A stretch of 64,000 bases of DNA from Hirudo medicinalis (Eukaryota; Annelida; Clitellata; Hirudinida; Hirudinidae). The notes under the pieces are model-generated. The model had not been told where the DNA came from, ran no database searches, and saw only the letters and a list, made by a program, of their open reading frames with translations. Both the position numbers and the translations under genes were made by a program. The stretch lies in contig MPNW01000253.1 in assembly GCA_011800805.1 (NCBI GenBank), positions 91,194 to 155,193 of the forward strand. Reading direction: 5' to 3'. Numbering within the stretch: the first letter of the stretch is position 1; every line of letters starts with the position of its first letter. Positions 24,601 through 34,593 of the stretch are shown in pieces.

Positions 24601-27600
24601 CGACGATCAGGAACTGTTTCGCGAAGGCCAAGTTCATCGAAGAGGAGATCCAAACTGAGGCACAGGATGCGGAGCTGCTCGAGATCTGAGAAGCTCTGCC
24701 TGCCGAGGAAAAGATGCATGAGAACGGGGAGATCGAGCTGTCTGACTTTCTCAAAGCCGACGAGCGCCTCGCGACTGGCGGGTTTTTCACGCTGGAGGAG
24801 ATGCTGTGCAGTGCGGAGCTGGTGGAAAGAGAAGATGACGAGAGATAACTGTCGAGGAGGAAATCGTTCCGTTCGAGGAAGCTCAGCGCGCTTGGAGCAC
24901 TGTCCGGAAGTTCATGCAACAGAGAAGCGGGAAGCCCGTTGTGATACAAGTGTGCGATCGGCTAGACAACGAGATGCACGAGATCCGCTAAAAGAAGATG
25001 CGCCAGCCGACGATTCTTGAGAGCTTTGGACTGATGGGTAACTTGAGAAAATAAAGCCGTTTTTACAAACCCTCGTTACTATGCCACCCTCACTAGTTTG
25101 CCACTCTTGCTCGGTCTCGACAGGTGGCATAGTAACAAGATTTGACTGTATGTTTATATTTAATTTCGTTATATTATATTCACTATCATTTTGCTCCATG
25201 GAGTCGATATATTATTACTGCACAAACAGCCCACTTGCAAATTATAGAGGCCCACTAAAATACAGGACATTGAAGAACATTCCTACTCAGCAAATAATCA
25301 TGCAACTGATCATTACGCGATAACTGGCAACAGGATTATTACGTAAGCGTAGTATTTACAGGTAATACCACTCACTTGTTAACTGAATATTTGCTGAATA
25401 AATCCAACAATAAACTCGGCACAAATTAAGCCCCTTCATTTATTACAATATTATTACATTCATATTATTATATTCATATTATTACATTCATATTATTATA
25501 TTCATATTATTACATTCATATTATTATTGTGCTTAACTTCTACAAGTTATTAGCAGATGATGATATGAGTTGTTGTTGCTGCAAATGAATCACTAATGAG
25601 ATTTAAACATAAATATCATCTGTAAAAACCCCTTCTTGCATGACGACTCAAGTCCTCAAATGTCACAAGAAATTTCTAACAATGACATTAAGGACTTGAC
25701 TATTAGGATTATTCATCAATCGATCACTACTAAATACAAGTTATCATTACTAAGTCACCAATCCTGAGATTAAGTCTGTTAAGTTGAATAAAGTGTTGTA
25801 TTGTTAACTAAATTCTTCCAGACAAAAATTATTTGAACTCATAAAATGAGAGAAAATATGTTGCAATCTCACCTTGATGGTCTGCTTCACGTTCAACATG
25901 TTGCAAACAGATAACACTCTTCGTGAAAAGGCACTCTGTGAAATATGTGTGCATGTTCACTTCCACATAATTGTGAAATTATTTCAGTAATTGTTAACAT
26001 ATTTTTATGCTAATGCCAATTGCAAATGAGTAACAGGTGGCAAAAGTGTTCATCCTTCCAAACCCAACCAACCAACCATCCATCCAGCCAACCATCCATC
26101 CAACCAACCATCCATCCAACCAACCAACCATCCATCCAACCAACCAACCATCCATCCCCTCAAGATAACCAAAGGTTTATTTATTCACTTATTTCTCAAT
26201 CAGTGCGCGAGCCGATGTAAATGAAAAGAATCCTCTTTATTTTGCATCCGCCATCTGATCGCACTTCATGTACAAACAACATTCTAAAAGTAAAAAGTGC
26301 AAAACACAAGTTTTATGAAAACAACAAGAACAAAGACTTCTTATTAACAACACACCTTTTTGAGGATAGCAACAATAACAATGACATTAAGATTGATAAC
26401 AACGACTAACATGATGCCAATAAATAGCAACAATATAAATAACCAGACTTCCCTGAGAATATTGAGAACATCAGAAGAAACAATTAAAAAAAGGATAATG
26501 ATTATAATGATAATGATTACAATGATGATAATGATTACAATGATGATAATGATTACAATGATGATAATGTCAGTCTTTAATTTTCTCAGCAGGATGCAAT
26601 TCAATCTCTCAACCACATGCTCTTTGACAGACATTCAACTTATTAAACCCTTTAATCCTCTTAATCAGTTTTAATGTTAAACAGGCTTAATGAATACTCA
26701 GACAAGAGACACACTTATGTTGCTAAATTTCTCAATTGTTCAGGATTATTATTATTATTGTATTATAATATTATTATTTATTTAATATTATTAACTAAAT
26801 TCATAATTTCAAACATTCAAAAATCCACTTTCCCACTGAATTCATGAATTCATGAAATAAAATAATAAAAAAAAGCAATAAAAATAAATCAAATTAAAGA
26901 TTGAAAAAGATTTGAAAACCTTGGGTGACGAAAAATAGATGAGGTACTTCGAGTCGATGGTGACCCACCGCTTCTGCCAACTGGTGACAAGTTTTGAGGT
27001 TAGCCTTGATTGTCTGGGGTCATTATAATTAAAGATTATAAATGTGGTAATGTTAGGAAATAATCAGAATAATAATAAATAAATATTGATTACTTAAGAG
27101 GTTATTTTTTTACTGTCTACAATAATAGCATTACAATGACATTGAAAATTATAAATTCAAGAATAGTTTAACAATGTTTGTCATCATAAAAACATTTTAA
27201 CCGACCGATGCAAACGCACTGATACAATGATACAAACTGTTGGTGATACAAACACACTGGTACAATGATACAAAGTGCTGAGGAGACAAATACCCTGTTG
27301 TGAATTTGAACAAATACCCCTTCCTTTCAGTGACTTGGTGCTGAAATAAGATAATTATTGAATAGGTAATTATGAAAGATAATTACTGATGACAAATGTT
27401 AATCAATAAAGTCTGCTTAACTGAGTGATTGGTTGGTAGCTCATAATTCCATAAATTAAAATATTTATTAATAGTATTATTATTATTATTGTTGTTGTTC
27501 TTGTTATATTTAACATGCTAATGTATAGGTCCAAGCTGCACATTAATGATCATATCATCACACGCTTATTCACTAATACATTACAAACATCTTCATCAGG

Positions 27601-29731
27601 CCAAGCAAAGCTGTACAAGTCTGAAGATCATTATAATTATTAATTCAATATGCATGACCTCTGACCTGCTGAGAGGGCACAATGGGAATGGATTGCATCA
27701 TGACCTCACTGCTGGGCCTGCTGAACTCCAACTCATCCTCCTCATTAAGGATGACATCTCCATCATCAGAGAGACCATCCTCACTCCCATAACCTGCAGT
27801 TGTTGCAACCAATAACAATTGGTAATTGTGCCACTTAGGTGAGGTGCTAATTTAATAGTAATGATGATGATGATGATGATAATAATAATAAATTAATAAG
27901 TGGCTAAATAGGAATGAAGATGTAGACTAGCAATGCACACCATAGTGGCTCTCAATTCAACTTTTTGTCAATAAATAAACAATATTAGTAATATTATTAA
28001 AGTGATGCAGTCTTTACGACTGTCTTATTAGGGAACCAGTGTCCTAAGATGAGCAAACCAGACATATGAATGTTAGAGTGTTATAAGAGCTGTGGATGCT
28101 GCAAAACACAAAAAAAACTAAAATACATCACTAATAATAAAAGTGATTATAATAATACTTCGCAATCATTGTGATGGCTAGTGCATTGTAATCCACAAAC
28201 AATTGTAAGCTTAAACTAAGAGATTCAATAAAACCTGTCAGACAAATCTGGTGCCATCGCGCATATTGACATCACAGTTGAGCTAACATTAATCATCATC
28301 ATCACCACCAATAGAATAACCAATCATACAACTAGGACTCATATGATCCAAAATCAAGAAAAACATGATCCTCTGATATTATTACAACATCCATTTGTTT
28401 CTTTAGCTACCATCATTGCCACTATCATCGTAACCAGCCACTATTTAGGTTGTAATCATTACCACCACTATCATCATAATCATACCTCCTTCATCACCTA
28501 AGAGAGGAGACTTTGGGAACTTGACCTCTTTTTCTAAAGACCTTTCGAGTTCCAGTGTGCTCTTTGTGGATGTTTAATGTAATTTCATGAAATAATACGT
28601 GGTTCGATAAAAAAAGTATTTTAAGAAAAAAATATTTAAGAATTTATGAATAAAATATTTTATAGCTGAATTAAATAATTACAAAACAGATAATCAAGTT
28701 CATATCTTGTGGTTAATGAATGATATTCATTACTTAGAAGCAATTTAATGTATAAATAAAAACATTAATCTAAAATGGTTGCTTCATCATTATTTATATC
28801 ATCATCATCATCGTCATCGTCATCTCAATCATCTCTCAATTCAATTTAAGTATTTTTCACACTAAACCAACTAATGACACTTTGTTACATTACTAATTTC
28901 ATATTGTTAACATGCCATGCAATATCTTCTCTGTCAATCCAAATTAATTAGTGTCCAACGTTATTAATATTATAAATTATATAAATATCAAACTTATTAT
29001 TGCAGGTACAGAAATGACAGCGGAAAGTTCTAACCTCTCTGACGCTCTCAAAGAATATCGGATTCTTCTTCAGGCAAGGATGCATGGCTCCCGAACTGAC
29101 TAGATCACTTTTCATCTCCTTGTCCATCTTCAACTGTACAATGTGAGGAATTTCAGAGATTCTCTTGAATTTGTTGTAATTTGCTTTCGTTTTGTCAGCT
29201 GACATTCCATTGTTTTGAAGGGGTTCGTTGTTATTCATCAGAGATTTGAAATCATCAAAGGTTTCTCTCAAAGTTTTAAGAGAGGCATCACCTTTTTGTA
29301 AAGTTTTAGGTCTGCAGTTACCTGAAGATGGTTTAGAACTGGACGAGTAATTGTTTTCGCTGGGAGCAGCACTTGCCACGTCGATTTTTAAATCATTGTA
29401 ATAGCCCGACCTTTTGTTTTTCGATGATTTCCTCTCAAATGACCTCCTTAGTACTCCCCTGAAGCCCGTCATTTCTGAATCATCACTCTCACTCTTCGAC
29501 GCGCATCTTGCACTTTCGCCGTGATCTTCACTTCCTTCGTGTTCTCCTTTCGAACTTCTGAATGAAATCAATGTTACGTCCTGCATGTTCTTGACTGAAA
29601 CTGGAAAGCATTCAGTCTTTGTTTTGGCTATGATATTAGGGGTGCTTTGATATAAAAATTTAACCGGCTTTTTCGGTATCAATGGATACTTTCTTTCTTC
29701 CTTATTGAGTTGAGTTTTTTTTACCGGTAAA
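17857..29731 (-). CDS. ARAP-like Arf GTPase-activating protein (PH-PH-ArfGAP-ANK-like), 19 exons, 5' end uncertain
   Basis: Exons in coding order: up to 29731-29035, 28561-28486, 27793-27666, 27340-27294, 27013-26920, 25935-25873, 23243-23165, 22724-22666, 22352-22308, 21988-21905, 21763-21657, 21130-21046, 19842-19782, 19597-19544, 19430-19351, 19056-18968, 18649-18562, 18385-18317, 17940-17857. All junction phases agree. PH1 runs from [12 protein letters not shown] through [19 protein letters not shown] to [15 protein letters not shown]2 runs from [13 protein letters not shown] to [18 protein letters not shown]. The ArfGAP zinc finger is CADC-16 residues-CQNC followed by AGIHRN, with the catalytic Arg in the expected place; KVWSEQLIK and [12 protein letters not shown] follow as in ARAP proteins. 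Such proteins bind phosphoinositides and stimulate GTP hydrolysis by Arf. The long first exon is Ser/Lys-rich and disordered; the first in-frame ATG is at 29586, or the exon is internal. The last exon is tentative. Confidence 0.82.
18700..18765 (+). repeat. AAT-rich simple repeat
   Basis: Impure AATAATAATTAACAATAAT run in an ARAP-like intron; no coding function. Confidence 0.7.
19895..20235 (+). mobile_element. 3' fragment of a CR1/L2-like LINE (family shared with 44690 and 57545)
   Basis: In an ARAP-like intron, opposite to the host gene. It contains the degenerate C-terminal motif [20 protein letters not shown], closely matching the minus-strand fragment at 57560-58150. The 3' tail has aaaggtccaaagggcccttc, the same signature as the tails at 44735 and 57585. 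Strongly 5' truncated. Confidence 0.65.
21235..21432 (+). mobile_element. tRNA-derived SINE, best copy (B)
   Basis: About 200 bp in an ARAP-like intron. The head looks tRNA-derived: an A-box-like ttggcggcatgggttaag near 21254 and a B-box-like gtgttcgaaac at 21309-21319, suitably spaced. The tail gcgcctctgaagctatgcat is shared with the 3' end of the LINE at 37440-40625. Related copies lie at 6571, 9970 and 54194. Confidence 0.7.
21588..21642 (+). repeat. CAA microsatellite
   Basis: Run of about 17 CAA triplets with a few interruptions, only about 20 bp from the 3' splice-donor side of an ARAP-like exon ending at 21657. Confidence 0.9.
22975..23060 (+). repeat. GTTCATGATGAT-type short tandem repeat
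   Basis: Degenerate repeats of gttcatgatgatg / gtttgtgatgttg in an ARAP-like intron. The open frames here on the minus strand are repeat-derived. Confidence 0.7.
23330..23930 (+). pseudogene. Degenerate LTR-retrotransposon gag remnant with two zinc knuckles
   Basis: Disrupted reading frames with stop codons carry gag-like features: an [18 protein letters not shown] segment and two CX2CX4HX4C zinc knuckles ([14 protein letters not shown] near 23719-23760 and [14 protein letters not shown] near 23775-23816). This layout fits Ty3/Gypsy- or BEL-like retrotransposon gag. No pol domain follows; the copy ends near the Tigger insertion at 23976. It is a fossil inside an ARAP-like intron. Confidence 0.65.
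23978..25148 (+). mobile_element. Internally deleted pogo/Tigger (Tc1-mariner superfamily) DNA transposon
   Basis: Terminal inverted repeats begin cagtcaaatct at 23978 and end agatttgactg at 25148 with imperfect homology extending inward (ctatgccacc, gctcggtc). Both ends are flanked by TA (23976-23977 and 25149-25150), the expected target duplication. The inside encodes a DDE transposase fragment (about 24135-24700) with [27 protein letters not shown] (Asp) and [14 protein letters not shown] (Asp), typical of Tigger/TIGD proteins. The DNA-binding N-terminus is missing and the C-terminal part shifts frame, so the copy is not autonomous. Confidence 0.85.
25435..25530 (+). repeat. ATTACATTCATATTATTAT tandem repeat
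   Basis: Several imperfect copies of attacattcatattattata. A short stretch of the same sequence occurs at 23925-23955, just left of the Tigger element, so both may derive from the same older element. Confidence 0.7.
26060..26160 (+). repeat. CCAACCATCCAT microsatellite
   Basis: Tetranucleotide-based array of CCAA/CCAT in an ARAP-like intron; its translated frames (Pro/Asn/His-rich) are artefacts. Confidence 0.9.
26495..26570 (+). repeat. 18-bp tandem repeat aatgatgataatgattac
   Basis: About four copies of aatgatgataatgattac; open frames on both strands across it are repeat-derived. Confidence 0.85.
28029..28119 (-). repeat. Left arm of a dispersed inverted repeat
   Basis: The sequence gggaaccagtgtcctaagat and onward for about 85 bp reappears in inverted orientation at 30852-30942 with high identity, on the other side of the first ARAP-like exon. 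Probably two copies of one unclassified repeat. Confidence 0.75.
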
Positions 29732-30324
29732 CTGATTTGTTATCCATGACGAAGTTTCCACACCAACATGTGCTAACAAATAAATACGTCCATATGTGTG
29801 GGATTACGCAGAAGTTATTCCAGTGAATTGTATCAAGCAAGAACTTGCTACATCTGAATGAATAAGTCTGCCAAATTTGCAATAAAGTCCATTTCTTCTA
29901 AAATCAATGTAAGCATTGCAACATCTTGCAGAACGAACCCATCATCACAGCTCATTATCTTCCGGGTCGGTAATGTTTACTATTTTCAGCGCGTCTGACA
30001 TGCCCTCGAGCAACTGAATTTATGCCTAGTTAAATTCGTGTTGAGGAACAAGTTTAACAAATTGATTAATAATTATTTGAATAAATATCATATTTTTTTA
30101 TTATAGGATACTTTGAAAATGAATCGTGGGTTTTTTATTTGATTTCGTTAAAAAGAATCACCTTGCCGCAAAGTTAATGCTTCAATTCATTTGATCTTCT
30201 AAAAAGGTTTAGCGTAAAGATAAAGTGAAAAGGTAATATTTTTGATACGTGAACTTTTAAACTTTATTTTTGTTAATTTTACTTGATTTACCGCCTATTA
30301 TTCCAAATTTGCAAAACGTCCAAG

Positions 30325-30612
30325 TTACAGTTGTTGCAATTCCAAGTTCACTTGTAGTTCAACTTGGATTTCAAAGACCCACTTAAGCATCTGGTTAATA
30401 ATCGTAAAAGTTTTGTTACAATAAAAATCGGTGCCAGATTTAGGCACCGTCGGACTGTGCCACTGCAAAGGGGCATTGACCAGAAGAGCTTTTTTTTTGG
30501 TTGTCATGCTGTCAGGGGAAACAGAGGTTGACTTCTTGACCTCCATCAACCAGACTGCACTGGGGCCTCCGCCTTTGTAAATCCTGATAAAAATGATGAA
30601 GCGATGAACCAA
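30325..30612 (-). CDS. Unidentified open frame, possible exon
   Basis: An open frame of about 95 codons on the minus strand has protein-like composition, with segments such as GGGPSAVWLMEVKKSTSVSP and NAPLQWHSPTVPKSGTDFYC. A plausible acceptor (TTTTATCAG) precedes it and a GTGAAC donor follows near 30354. I do not recognise the family. Its phase does not match the next ARAP-like exon, so it may be a separate exon, a decayed gene or part of a repeat. Confidence 0.25.
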   Translation of the reverse strand: MVHRFIIFIRIYKGGGPSAVWLMEVKKSTSVSPDSMTTKKKALLVNAPLQWHSPTVPKSGTDFYCNKTFTIINQMLKWVFEIQVELQVNLELQQL

Positions 30613-30851
30613 GTTCTGAAATACCTCATGAAAATTCTTGTGATTCGATTCTGTTAAAATTAATTATTTGCTTGTTTATGTAATGTTTAAAACCGTCTTG
30701 AAGACTGGATTCAGTGCTCTCGTTGTAGAGGATGGCATCATGAAGACAGTGGACATGATGATAACCGACCTTTGTTATAAATGCTTGTCGAATTAACTGT
30801 GGCTAGGCCTAATTGAAAATGTAACATATGTTCATGTTGGCGTTCTTTAGT

Positions 30852-30942
30852 TGAGTTTTTTTGTGTTTTCAGCATCCACAGCTCATATAATTATAACACT
30901 CATATGTCTGGTTTGCTCATCTTAGGACACTGGTTCCCTAAG
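30852..30942 (+). repeat. Right arm of a dispersed inverted repeat
   Basis: Inverted partner of 28029-28119; shares gtgttttcagcatccacagc, the segment catatgtctggtttgctcat and cttaggacactggttccct. Confidence 0.75.
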
Positions 30943-31469
30943 ATGGGATGAATGGGCGGACTGAAACTTTAACGATTTTCTTTATAAAGGTATATTTCTT
31001 TGTTATAATGCACTAATATCTTCATTAGGAAAGGGTTCAAGATGACGTTGTCCTACAAAACTATTTTATTATTGCATTGATTAGGCGACTAGCAACTAAA
31101 ATCGGTTAACATGTTCATCTTGGGCAACCTTTCCCTATGTGCGTAGAACCCCCGTGATTTTTAAGATCTAAGAAACAATAAATTAAATCTATTTAATCCA
31201 TTTTAATTTAATTTTTTTATTTCAATAATTTACGACTTTGAACAAAAATATTAGTAGCGGTGCCCTCCCTCTGATTCCAGTGTGCTAATCCCCCCCTGCC
31301 AAAGTGTTCTAGACCCGCCCCTGTCCAGATTATTGTAACAAAACAGATACTATCTTGGTCAGAGCCTAAGAACTATTGGCCACAACTTCCATCCTTCCTT
31401 CCAGCCTTTGTTGCCTAAGATAACGGCAAACTGGTGTCGTGTGCATAAAGAGATGATGAATTGTTTCTT

Positions 31470-31840
31470 TTCCCCAGTTCGTATAAAAGTGCGAGTTATA
31501 ACAGGTTCCAAATTCCAGACACAAGAACAACGCTGGCAAGAAAGTTGACGATGCATGTCCAAGGGGGCAGTATTAAGGAACATTTGAGGACTCATCAGAT
31601 TCATAAGCCTTATTCAACTCTCGAGAAAAGTCTTATCCTTTTTTTAACTGTGCTAGAATTCCCATCAAAGTCAATAAGAAAGTTGGCACCAGTAAATTTG
31701 TATCCACAACTGTCGATGGTCATCCCACAATTTCTGATCCAGTGGCCGTGCAGTCCATCCAGAATAATGCGTCTAGACAAGCATTTCATGATGATGATAT
31801 TAAAGGCACCTCCAACAAAGACAGTGCATTAACACACAAA
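31470..31840 (+). pseudogene. Probable GIY-YIG endonuclease remnant of a Penelope-like element
   Basis: The frame contains TRTTLARKLTMHVQGGSIKE followed by HLRTH, which resembles the core of the GIY-YIG domain of Penelope-like retroelements (Y-I-G-x-T-x-x-x-L-x-x-R-L-x-x-H). The preceding GIY/YIG segment is decayed, and no reverse transcriptase is found upstream. Assignment rests on this one motif. Confidence 0.4.
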
Positions 31841-32204
31841 ACTTGCGAAATTGTTGAAAAAACTGGAGATATCTAAGATATTGTAGTTGATGGATTTGTT
31901 CCTGGTGTTAATTTTGATGTCATTCAAGGAGTTGTTTCGTTTGCTCACCTGAACGTCAATGCTTTCATCACCATCAGGAGAAAAAAGTGAAATATTGCAA
32001 CTGCAACTATTGCCTTTGTTGCATTTTAGAATTGATCTTCAACATTTATCTTTTATGTTATATTTTCGTTTTATTTGTCATTACTTATGAATTGCGTAAT
32101 TAAATATTTGACATTTGTATACAAATTCTAATTTCATTTCTAAATATTCATGCAACTGTCACTTAAACTTTTATATTTTCATACTACCCTAAATTAATTA
32201 TTTA

Positions 32205-33826
32205 CATTTGTAATATACATAAATTTGGCCCAGGTTCAAGAATCACACAATTTGAACAGTTATCCATTAAATTACTGCTGATTTTTGACCCAAACATCAT
32301 TTATATCATTCACAAAATCGTATTTAATTAATAAATAATAAAATTTAGCAGTAAAATTTCAATATTAGTGGGATTTCATCGATAAATGCCTTTGATGTTG
32401 TTTTTCGAGGTTTTCGCCGCTGAGCATGGGGTGTCTTCCTGTCTAGGAAATTATTTTTATTACAGGACTCACAAAAGCTGATTATTATAATAAGGCTCTA
32501 TATAAATGGTTCCATTTCAAAAACTCACTTATGTAATGTAAGTACTGTTAGTTTACATTATTATAGATGGGTTCTGGAAAGAGACTTAATGATATCGAAA
32601 AAGGACAAATAAAGGCCATTAAAGACTTGAATTTGTCAATTCCAGATATTTCTAGGAGGGTTAATCGATCTTGAAAAGTTGTAAGAAGTTATTTGAATGA
32701 TCCTGAAAGTTATGGAACAAAAACTAGTCCAGGAAGACCTCAAAAACTTTCTGAACGTGAAAAACGAGTTGTCCTCCGCAAAGCTTCCAATGGGTTTAGC
32801 TCAACAAGAGACTTAAAAAATAACTTAAATTTGGAGGTTAGTCGATGGACCGTATTCAGATGCCTTCAGAGGAGTAGTTTCCTGAAGTTTGTTAAGTGTC
32901 AGCACTAACCACTTCTAACGGAGGCTCACAAGAAGATCCGGCTAAACTGGGAAAAAGAGATGGTGAGTTCGGAGATGAACTGAGACTCCGTAATTTTTTC
33001 AGATGAAAAGAAATTGAATTTGGATGGTCCAGGTGGCTACAAATATTATTGGCACGATATCAGAGGGCCCCAAAAAACATTTTTTATCAGAAATTTCGGA
33101 CGTGGCTCAGTGATGGTCTGGGCTGCCATTTCCTCTCGTGGTTCATCTGAGCTCGTCTTCTTGGAAGGGAAGCAGAACTCACTAAAATATGTTGAAACAC
33201 TTGATCAGTATCTCTTTCCGCTGTGTGACAAATTTGGAGATGATGCAGCCATTTTCAGCATGACAATGCCCCGCTTCATAAATCAAGGGTGACAAAAACT
33301 TTTCTCCAGGAGAGGAATTTGAAGGTTCTGAAGTGGCCAGCTTGCTCCCCAGACTTGAACCCCATTGAAAACGTGAGGGGACTGCTTGCTGGGGAGGTAT
33401 ACTCCAATGGGAAGCAATATTTCAGTGTTCAGGAACTGAAAGATGCTTTAAATAAGACCTGGAAGAAACTGGATGAAAAGGGAAAAGGGATGAAAACTCT
33501 ATTAAAAAATAGAGTTCAAGAGTTAATTATTGAGAAAGGAGATAAAAAACATTATTGACTTTCATATAAACAGTAATTTAAAGGTTTGATTTTAATAAAT
33601 ATGAAAATTTGTGCTCCCTAGTGTTTCTTGTTCCTACACGTAATTTTGGGTATTTCCAGCTTTTCTCGGAATTCGCACGAAATATTTGTCTGAGTTCAAT
33701 AAAATTATTAAGTATGTAAATCGAATGTGTTTCAGTACATTGTATGAAAAAATGGCTTATGAAAATTTTGTACATAAAAAGTTATCGTCAAAAAACGTAA
33801 CTGGGCCAAATTTATGCAACACACTG
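32205..33826 (+). mobile_element. Tc1-like DNA transposon, inactive
   Basis: About 1.6 kb. The right end is ctgggccaaatttatgcaac acactg ending at 33826 before TA; the left end near 32205-32233 has the inverted match cataaatttggcccag after TA, with the outermost bases diverged. The transposase frame starts at ATG 32567 and ends at 33558. It shows a GRPQ hook, SDEKKLNLDG (first Asp), RGSVMVWAAIS, and DLNPIENV (Glu); the second Asp lies in a shifted frame 34 residues before that Glu, so the type is DD34E. In-frame stops near 32672 and 32906 and a frameshift near 33260 inactivate it. The usual W after IENV is replaced by R. Confidence 0.88.
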
Positions 33827-34593
33827 TATTTCATGGTCATCATCGTCAGACATCATACTTTCAGTAATTGTATAATTTCGCTTCAATTGAAAAGTCAATT
33901 AGCAACATTCAACACTACATATGGTTGCCTCCATTGAAGAAAATGCTACCCTTTACTGGAATTGTCACAAATATTCTTTCAAAAAGATGAATTTCTTCAG
34001 CTGAAGCATTTTCAATATTTGAGATTTTATTTTAAACGAATATAATTGATTCTATTTAACCTATACATTTATTAACCTCTTATTTCATTTATTTTTTAAA
34101 ATGTTTCCTGTTGCTTTCAACTTTTCTTCGAAAAACGAAATGGGAAAAATTCTACGAGGAAAAAAAATTACAAAGGGTAATATAGGAAAGGTTAACAATA
34201 AATGTCTTGTCATAAGTGTATGGCCCCCATGCTGAGATTGCCGGCTCTTTCTTGAGGCGGGATTAATTTGGCTAATAAATGTTTTGAACATTTTTCAGCG
34301 AACTTTATTATGCAACATACAATAGCTTTTATCCTATAACATCTTTAAAAAATAAAAAAATAAATTGCTTTTGCTTACGTATAATTTGTCTTCATCATGT
34401 TCACTTCGTTGTTCGCTTTGAATCCAAATTACAAACAGTGTACTCCGCCGATGAAAAAAATATGCTCAAAAACCGTTTTATTAAAAATGCAGAATTTCAT
34501 GTCAAAAAGAAATATTAAAAATGTAAAATACATGTGTAAACGGGACCCATTAATCACCCACGTGAATCAATTATTTCATTCTCATCTTCACTC
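33827..34593. other. Intergenic region and 3' flank of the nicotinic receptor gene
   Basis: Between the Tc1 element and the receptor stop codon. No exon is recognised; the receptor 3' UTR should lie at its upper end on the minus strand. AT-rich otherwise. Confidence 0.5.

Larger units (their letters stand above)
29732..32204. other. Repeat-rich intergenic region upstream of the ARAP-like gene
   Basis: Should contain the promoter and any 5' exons of the ARAP-like gene, but none can be called. It holds an open minus-strand frame at 30325-30612, the right arm of an inverted repeat at 30852-30942, and a GIY-YIG-like remnant near 31470-31830. The rest is AT-rich without recognised content. Confidence 0.5.

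Noticed and set aside
24125..24949. Minus-strand open frames of 70-124 codons
   Set aside because: Antisense shadows of the Tigger transposase sequence.
26344..26674. Ile/Val-rich and Met/Ile-rich frames on opposite strands
   Set aside because: Derived from ATG/GAT-type tandem repeats.
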